DNA from: CBDCWA01 sp046048295
GTDB taxonomy: Bacteria > Pseudomonadota > Alphaproteobacteria > Rhizobiales > Hyphomicrobiaceae
Direction: 5' to 3'
DNA length: 24,939 nucleotides
NCBI GenBank assembly: GCA_046048295.1
Contig: JBJOGJ010000027.1
Location: 1 to 24,939 of the forward strand
Within the stretch, counting starts at the first letter, position 1. Each line of letters starts with the position of its first letter. Below the pieces are notes generated by a model. It saw only the letters and a list, made by a program, of their open reading frames with translations, was not told where the DNA came from and made no database searches. Positions 20,871 through 24,939 of this stretch are shown in pieces. The translations under genes and the position numbers were made by a program.

Positions 20871-21266
20871 ATGATCCTTGCACGAATCAATGCGCTGGCA
20901 GCGTTGATGGCGGCACTCGCGGTGCTGTCGTCGCCGGCTCTTGCAGTGTCACTCGACGGTGAATGGCGCGGTAGCGGTACCGTGCAGGTCACCAATGGAA
21001 ACCGCGAGAGAGTGACGTGCCGGGTAAGCTACAGCCGCCAGTCCTCGCGTGTGTACGGGTTTCATGCCGTATGTGCGAGTACGTCGGTACGCGTGATCCA
21101 GAACGGAGTGGTTTCGCAGGCGTCGGCCAACAGCTATGTCGGCACGACGCACAATCCGGAATACAACGTCTCGGGCCGGATCCGCATCGTCGTCAGTGGC
21201 GGCAGCCAGACCGTGACGGTGCGTGCCGACCAGGGCTCCGGGCGGATCGTGCTCAGGAAACGCTAG
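20871..21266 (+). CDS. Small secreted protein of unknown function
   Basis: A 131-residue protein with a Sec signal peptide (residues 1-25, cleavage after ALA) and a mature part of about 106 residues rich in Ser, Val, Gly and Arg with alternating hydrophobics, so probably all beta-strand. It begins SLDGEWRGSGTV, contains two cysteines (Cys50 and Cys68) that could form a disulfide in the periplasm, and ends with a basic tail. I recall similar small proteins starting LDG.W.G.GTV in Rhizobiales genomes but know of no function. It has its own upstream region, and its stop is 4 bases from the convergent GlcG/HbpS-like gene, so it is transcribed alone. Confidence 0.78.
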   Translation: MILARINALAALMAALAVLSSPALAVSLDGEWRGSGTVQVTNGNRERVTCRVSYSRQSSRVYGFHAVCASTSVRVIQNGVVSQASANSYVGTTHNPEYNVSGRIRIVVSGGSQTVTVRADQGSGRIVLRKR

Positions 21267-21270
21267 GCGA

Positions 21271-21699
21271 TCAGCCCTTCGGCAGTGCGTTGAAGGCGTC
21301 GATGCCGGCCTGGGCGACTGCGATGTCCTGGTCCGGGGTGCCGGAAGATACACCGATGCCGCCGACGACCTGGCCATCGACCACTGCGGGAAGTCCGCCG
21401 CCAATGATGCAGAAGTGCCCTTCGTTGGTGACGTGGATGCCGAAGGTGCCATGCCCCGGCCGGCAGACCTCGTTATAGAAGGCGGTTGGGTTGCGCGCGG
21501 CGGCGGCGGTCCAAGCCTTGTCGATGGCGATGCGGATGGATGAAATCTTGGCGCCATCCATGCGCGAGAAGGCAATCAGGTTGCCCGACTCGTCGGTTAC
21601 CGCGATGCACATCGGCAGGTTCATGTCGCGGGACTTGGCCTCGGCGGCCTCCAGCATGGCCTGTGCCTCACCGCGGGACAGTCTCTTGATATTCAGCAT
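21271..21699 (-). CDS. GlcG/HbpS-family protein
   Basis: A 142-residue cytoplasmic protein of the HbpS-like/GlcG (DUF336, PF03928) family. Typical segments are the N-terminal helix LSRGEAQAMLEAAEAKS, MCIAVTDESGNLIAFSRMDGA, IRIAIDKAWTAAAA, and the Gly-rich end IIGGGLPAVVDGQVVGGIGVSSGTPDQDIAVAQAG. Streptomyces HbpS binds haem and senses redox, and GlcG occurs in glycolate operons, but most members are uncharacterised small-molecule or cofactor-binding proteins. It starts one base after the stop of the DHDPS-family gene, with GGGAGGAG inside that gene's 3' end as ribosome site, so the two are translationally coupled and probably act together. No glycolate oxidase genes are nearby. Confidence 0.88.
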   Translation of the reverse strand: MLNIKRLSRGEAQAMLEAAEAKSRDMNLPMCIAVTDESGNLIAFSRMDGAKISSIRIAIDKAWTAAAARNPTAFYNEVCRPGHGTFGIHVTNEGHFCIIGGGLPAVVDGQVVGGIGVSSGTPDQDIAVAQAGIDAFNALPKG

Positions 21700-21700
21700 C

Positions 21701-22606
21701 TCAGGCGCTCCTCCCTTCCATGAAATCTATTTCCCTGAAGTGCGCGGCCAGCGCCTCCTTCTCGGCAGGGGTGAAGGCGGGGAACGGCGGATAGGGATCA
21801 CCCATCGGCAGGCCGATTGCTTCCATGGCGGCCTTCATGACGGGGGCAAGTCCCTTCTGCATCCAGGGGGTCGGGAAGCGTGCGAACTTCAACTGCAGCC
21901 GCGCGGCGCGCTCGTAGTCGCCGGCCTCGAAGGCCTTGATGATCTGGTTGGCAATCCAGGTAGCGGGCGGCGGCATCGTCGCTCCGGCGCCACCGAGCAT
22001 CAGCGTGGCTAGGAGCATCTGCATGGTGGTGAAGTATTGGGCGTGGCCGGCGTGGTGGACCTCGGCGATCAGGCGGGAACAGCGTGCGAGGTCGCGCGAA
22101 CTCTCCTTCACGTACTTGACCTTGTCGACGTTCCTGGTGACGGCGACCGTCGCCTCGGGCGTGACGTTGGCACCAGGGCCAGGGTTTATGTAGAGCATCA
22201 TCGGCAGGGTGGCGCGCTCGGCGACGATGGAGAAGTAGTCGACGAGTTCCTGGGTCGAGGGCTCGCCGGCATAGGGGCGGAGGGGGGCGAGGAGCTGCAG
22301 GGCGTCGGCGCCCTTTTCGGTTGCGAACGCGGCAAGCTCGTTCACCGTGTTGGTGTTGGGGTGGGAGATGCCGACGGCGACTCCGCAGCGGCGGTCAACC
22401 ATCTCGATCGTGCGGGCAATGAGTTCCTTGCGCTCGGCAAAAGAGAGGTAATGGTACTCCTGGGTCTCGACACCGGCAGCCGTTACCATCGTGGCGTCGC
22501 AGTCCTCGACGACAAAATCGATCTCGCGCTTCAGCGCGTCCCAGTCGATTTTCAGATCCCTGGTGAAGGGGGTGAGCGGCGCGACAATGAGGCCTGGCGT
22601 CTTCAT
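21701..22606 (-). CDS. DHDPS/NAL-superfamily class I aldolase or dehydratase
   Basis: A 301-residue (beta/alpha)8 enzyme of the dihydrodipicolinate synthase/N-acetylneuraminate lyase superfamily. The Schiff-base lysine is Lys167 (KYVKESS) and the catalytic tyrosine Tyr139 (MLYINPGP). The GTTGE loop of true DapA is replaced by AAGVE (44-48), so it is probably not a lysine-pathway enzyme but an aldolase, lyase or dehydratase acting on a 2-oxo acid. ATG at 22606 (preceded by AAAGG) is chosen over upstream frames, which would run through the divergent promoter and antisense to the next gene. It is first in a two-gene minus-strand operon with the GlcG/HbpS-like gene. Pyruvate is the usual nucleophile or product, fitting its divergent oxaloacetate-decarboxylase-like neighbour. 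Confidence 0.9.
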   Translation of the reverse strand: MKTPGLIVAPLTPFTRDLKIDWDALKREIDFVVEDCDATMVTAAGVETQEYHYLSFAERKELIARTIEMVDRRCGVAVGISHPNTNTVNELAAFATEKGADALQLLAPLRPYAGEPSTQELVDYFSIVAERATLPMMLYINPGPGANVTPEATVAVTRNVDKVKYVKESSRDLARCSRLIAEVHHAGHAQYFTTMQMLLATLMLGGAGATMPPPATWIANQIIKAFEAGDYERAARLQLKFARFPTPWMQKGLAPVMKAAMEAIGLPMGDPYPPFPAFTPAEKEALAAHFREIDFMEGRSA

Positions 22607-22721
22607 GGTGCCTTTCTTTCGGAGCTTGTCGACGTTATCGGGACACGAGATCCTGCGAACCGCGGCAGAATAGATGTCCGGTAGCTGGTAATCAATGCCG
22701 GAACAACCGACAGGAGGGATC
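22607..22721. promoter_or_regulatory. Divergent promoter region between DHDPS-family and PEP mutase-family genes
   Basis: These 115 bases separate two divergent starts. CAGGAGGG (22711-22718) is an excellent ribosome site for the plus-strand gene and GAAAGG serves the minus-strand gene. Both promoters must overlap here, consistent with co-regulation, but no clear -35/-10 pair or operator palindrome could be assigned. Confidence 0.45.
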
Positions 22722-23594
22722 ATGACATCGGCTTGGCAAGAACGTCGGGAGCGCTTCCGGGGCCTGCTCACAGGGGGTGAGTGCATCCTGCCTGGATCCG
22801 TACATGATCCGATCTCGGCGCGGATTGCGCACGACCTCGGCTTCGAAGCGGGCATATTCGCGGGCTCAACGGCATCGCTGACCGTACTCGGAGCACCCGA
22901 CTCCATCCTCATTACGCTTACTGAATTCGTGGAGCAGACGCGCCGGATCACGCGCGCAGCGCCGTTGCCGCTGCTGGTCGATGCCGATCATGGCTATGGC
23001 AACGCCCTGAACGTCATGCGGACGGTGGAAGAACTCGAGGTTGCCGGCGTGGCGGGGCTCTCGATAGAGGATACGCTGTTGCCGGCGGCCTACGGTCATG
23101 CGGGGGCGGAGCTCATCACGATCGACGAGGGGATCGGAAAGATCCGGGCGGCTGTCGCGGCGCGGAAGGACACGTCGCTGGTGATTGCCGCGCGGACGTC
23201 GGCGCCGATGATCACCGGCACCGAGGATGCCATCGCGCGGGTGAAAGCCTATACAGCGGAAGGTCCGGATGCGATCTTCCTGATCGGTGTGGCATCGGCC
23301 GCGCAACTGCGCGAAATTGCTGCTGCGACACACCTGCCGATCATCCTCGGTGGCGGCGGCGCGGCAATGGCGACACTCGAGGAACTGGCAGCGGACGGTG
23401 TCGCCGTCGTCCTGCGCGGGCACCTGCCGATCCAAGCTGCAACGCAGGCGGTGTATCTCACGCTCAAGGCGATCCGCGAGGGAGCGCGGGCCGAAGGCGT
23501 TGCGGGGCTGCCTGCCGCGAGCCTGATGCAGAAGGCGACGCGGGACGATGAATACGCCGCGTGGGCTCGTGAGTTCCTCGGCGCGAAGGGCTGA
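22722..23594 (+). CDS. PEP mutase/isocitrate lyase superfamily protein, oxaloacetate decarboxylase-like
   Basis: A 290-residue (beta/alpha)8 enzyme. The Mg-binding segment LVDADHGYGNALNVMRTVEELE and SIEDTLLPAAYG closely recall Pseudomonas PA4872-type oxaloacetate decarboxylase. The KKCGH catalytic loop of isocitrate and methylisocitrate lyases is absent (AAYGHAG occupies the region), so those activities are unlikely. Additional conserved parts are CILPGSVHDPISARIAHDLGF and the IIAART-like VIAARTSAP. Start: ATG at 22722 with CAGGAGGG 3 bases upstream; an ATG at 22695 lacks a ribosome site. Predicted reaction: decarboxylation of oxaloacetate or a related 2-oxo acid to pyruvate and CO2. It is divergent from the DHDPS-family operon and ends 2 bases before the convergent GGDEF-EAL gene. 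Confidence 0.88.
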   Translation: MTSAWQERRERFRGLLTGGECILPGSVHDPISARIAHDLGFEAGIFAGSTASLTVLGAPDSILITLTEFVEQTRRITRAAPLPLLVDADHGYGNALNVMRTVEELEVAGVAGLSIEDTLLPAAYGHAGAELITIDEGIGKIRAAVAARKDTSLVIAARTSAPMITGTEDAIARVKAYTAEGPDAIFLIGVASAAQLREIAAATHLPIILGGGGAAMATLEELAADGVAVVLRGHLPIQAATQAVYLTLKAIREGARAEGVAGLPAASLMQKATRDDEYAAWAREFLGAKG

Positions 23595-23596
23595 AG

Positions 23597-24939
23597 CTAC
23601 GCGACACGGGCTGCTTCTTCTTCATTCCGGCAGGGTTCGTGGTCGAAGATGTCTGCCGCCGGTCGCGGCGGGCTGAAGAGGTAGCCCTGGGCCTCGCTGC
23701 AACCAAGCGCGAGCAGCTGGCAGAGCTGTTCCTCGGTTTCTACGCCCTCGGCCGTGGTCGACATGCCGAGGCTCGAAGCGAGGTCCGTGATGGCCCGCAC
23801 GATAGACACCGATTGTGCGCCATCGCTGAGCTTCGCGACGAAAGAGCGGTCAATCTTGATGCAATCGATCGGATAGCTCATCAGGTAGCTCAAGGAAGAG
23901 TAGCCGGTGCCAAAGTCGTCAAGGGCAATCCGCACACCCATGGCGTTCAGCGCCAGCAACTGATGGTGGGTGTGCTCGGTCTTGTCGAGCAGGGAAGATT
24001 CGGTGATCTCGAGCTCGAGGCGTTCGGGCGGGAGGCCGGATGCGTCCAGCGCCTTGCGGACGGTGCTCACCAGGTCGGGGCTGCGAAACTGAACGGGCGA
24101 GAGGTTGACGGCAATTCGCAGGGCGCCGGGCTGGCGCGCGATTTCCGTGCAGGCGGTTTGCAGTACCCAGGCACCAATGGCGGTGATGAGGCCGTTCTGT
24201 TCGGCGGCGGGAATGAACTCCATCGGTGGGACGAGGCCGCGCTCGGGATGACGCCAGCGAATGAGCGCCTCGTAGCCGGAGATCCTGTCGGCGTCCAGGT
24301 CGCGGATCGGCTGATAGAATAGCTCGAACTCGTTGCGCTCGAGTGCCTGGCGCAGCTCGCTGTCCAGGTTGCGGCGCATCTGCAGCGTGGCATTCATGCT
24401 GGCACAGTAGTAGCGATAGTTGCCGCGGCCATCGGCCTTGGCGGAGTAGAGCGCCAAGTCGGCGGCCTTCAGAAGCTCCTGGCTGGTGTTGCCATCGGCA
24501 GGCGCCAGCGCGACACCTATGCTCGAGCCGACCGCGATATGGTTTCCGTCGATTGAGAACGGCCGGGCCAGCGCTTTGCCAAGCCGGTCAGCCAAACGTC
24601 CTGCGGGGACCGGGTCGCTGACCGACATCTGCAGTATCGCGAACTCGTCGCCGCCGAGCCGGGCGACAAGGTCGTTGCTGCGGACCGTGTGCCGAATCCT
24701 TTGCGCCACCTGCCGCAGCAATTTGTCCCCGGTCTGGTGACCGTGCGTGTCGTTCACGGCCTTGAAGTAGTCGAGATCGATGAGGTGCAGGGCAAAGCCG
24801 CGGTTGCTGCCTTCCTCCGTGTCCAGCGCGCGCTCCAGCTCGTCGCGAAACAGCATGCGGTTGGCAAGGTCGGTGAGCGGATCGTGGCGGGCCAGGTGAA
24901 CGATTTTCGCTTCGACCCGGCGGCGATTGGTGATGTCGG
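23597..24939 (-). CDS. GGDEF-EAL c-di-GMP turnover protein, N-terminus beyond the window
   Basis: About 447 C-terminal residues are present; the frame is open to the window edge. The first visible residues (DITNRRRVEAKIVHLARHD) are the PAS-to-GGDEF linker, so a sensor domain lies outside. The GGDEF active site is intact (LGGDEF, bases about 24641-24658) with an RSND I-site five residues before it for product inhibition. The EAL domain is also intact: YEALIRW (near 24250-24275), NLSPVQF, ELEITESSLLD, DDFGTGYSSLSYL, KIDRSFV and AEGVETEEQ. Both diguanylate cyclase and phosphodiesterase activities are therefore possible; which one dominates depends on the missing sensor. The methionine at 24856 is internal. 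Role: c-di-GMP control of motility or biofilm, apparently unrelated to the catabolic genes. Confidence 0.95.
   Translation of the reverse strand, partial: DITNRRRVEAKIVHLARHDPLTDLANRMLFRDELERALDTEEGSNRGFALHLIDLDYFKAVNDTHGHQTGDKLLRQVAQRIRHTVRSNDLVARLGGDEFAILQMSVSDPVPAGRLADRLGKALARPFSIDGNHIAVGSSIGVALAPADGNTSQELLKAADLALYSAKADGRGNYRYYCASMNATLQMRRNLDSELRQALERNEFELFYQPIRDLDADRISGYEALIRWRHPERGLVPPMEFIPAAEQNGLITAIGAWVLQTACTEIARQPGALRIAVNLSPVQFRSPDLVSTVRKALDASGLPPERLELEITESSLLDKTEHTHHQLLALNAMGVRIALDDFGTGYSSLSYLMSYPIDCIKIDRSFVAKLSDGAQSVSIVRAITDLASSLGMSTTAEGVETEEQLCQLLALGCSEAQGYLFSPPRPAADIFDHEPCRNEEEAARVA

Noticed and set aside
21271..21699. Part of a glycolate oxidase (glc) operon because of the GlcG-like protein
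   Set aside because: No glcDEF-type genes in the window; the family occurs in many unrelated operons.
21701..22951. Longer start for the DHDPS-family gene at 22951
   Set aside because: It would add about 115 residues antisense to the divergent gene; the ATG at 22606 has a ribosome site and the proper family N-terminus.
22722..23594. Isocitrate or methylisocitrate lyase
   Set aside because: The KKCGH catalytic loop is missing; the sequence is closer to oxaloacetate decarboxylase of the same superfamily.
1..24939. tRNA, rRNA, CRISPR arrays, transposases, phage integrases and attachment-site repeats
   Set aside because: I looked for them by eye on both strands and saw none; a covariance-model scan would be needed to exclude small RNAs.

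Overview
The window is a G+C-rich chromosomal segment (about 65% in most genes, judged by eye) from a metabolically versatile proteobacterium, most likely an alphaproteobacterium (Hyphomicrobiales/Bradyrhizobium-like). This rests on gene repertoire rather than any marker gene: several orphan Bug/TctC-type binding proteins, CoxLMS-type molybdenum hydroxylase subunits, a UbiD decarboxylase, LigAB-type ring-cleavage enzymes, a DM13 protein and a small secreted protein of a type I associate with Rhizobiales. No rRNA, tRNA, CRISPR array, insertion sequence or phage gene was seen.

Layout. (1) 1-2010: the 3' end of one Bug protein gene, a strong intrinsic terminator, and a complete second Bug gene. 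(2) 2057-3037 (-): a lone TIR-pYEATS gene of clearly lower G+C, probably horizontally acquired. (3) 3156-7191 (-): a likely operon read as UbiD decarboxylase, [2Fe-2S] subunit, FAD subunit, aldo/keto reductase. (4) 7376-15231 (+), divergent from it: molybdopterin subunit, a solute-binding-fold protein without a signal peptide, alpha/beta hydrolase, Ldh-type dehydrogenase, a third Bug protein and an amidase, closed by a terminator. (5) 15275-17635: MFS transporter (-), DM13 membrane protein (+), YciI-like protein (-). (6) 17841-20702 (+): a tight run of LigA-like and LigB-like dioxygenase subunits, alpha/beta hydrolase and two half-size YeeE/YedE sulfur transporters. (7) 20871-21266: a small secreted protein. 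(8) 21271-23594: a GlcG/HbpS-like and a DHDPS-family gene (-) divergent from an oxaloacetate-decarboxylase-like gene (+). (9) 23597-24939 (-): the C-terminal part of a GGDEF-EAL protein.

How it may fit together. Regions 3 and 4 share a 184-bp divergent control region and split the three subunits of one molybdenum hydroxylase between two transcripts, with UbiD leading the opposite one. With the Bug protein (capture), amidase, hydrolase and dehydrogenase, this looks like an uncharacterised catabolic module for an aromatic or heteroaromatic carboxylate or amide: hydroxylation, prFMN-dependent decarboxylation, then hydrolysis and oxidation. Region 6 could open a catecholic ring; its coupling to sulfur transporters is unexplained. 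Region 8 could handle small oxo-acids released at the end of such pathways. The substrates cannot be read from the sequence; these links are inference. No transcription factor, UbiX, molybdenum-cofactor maturation gene or TctAB membrane subunit is present in the window.
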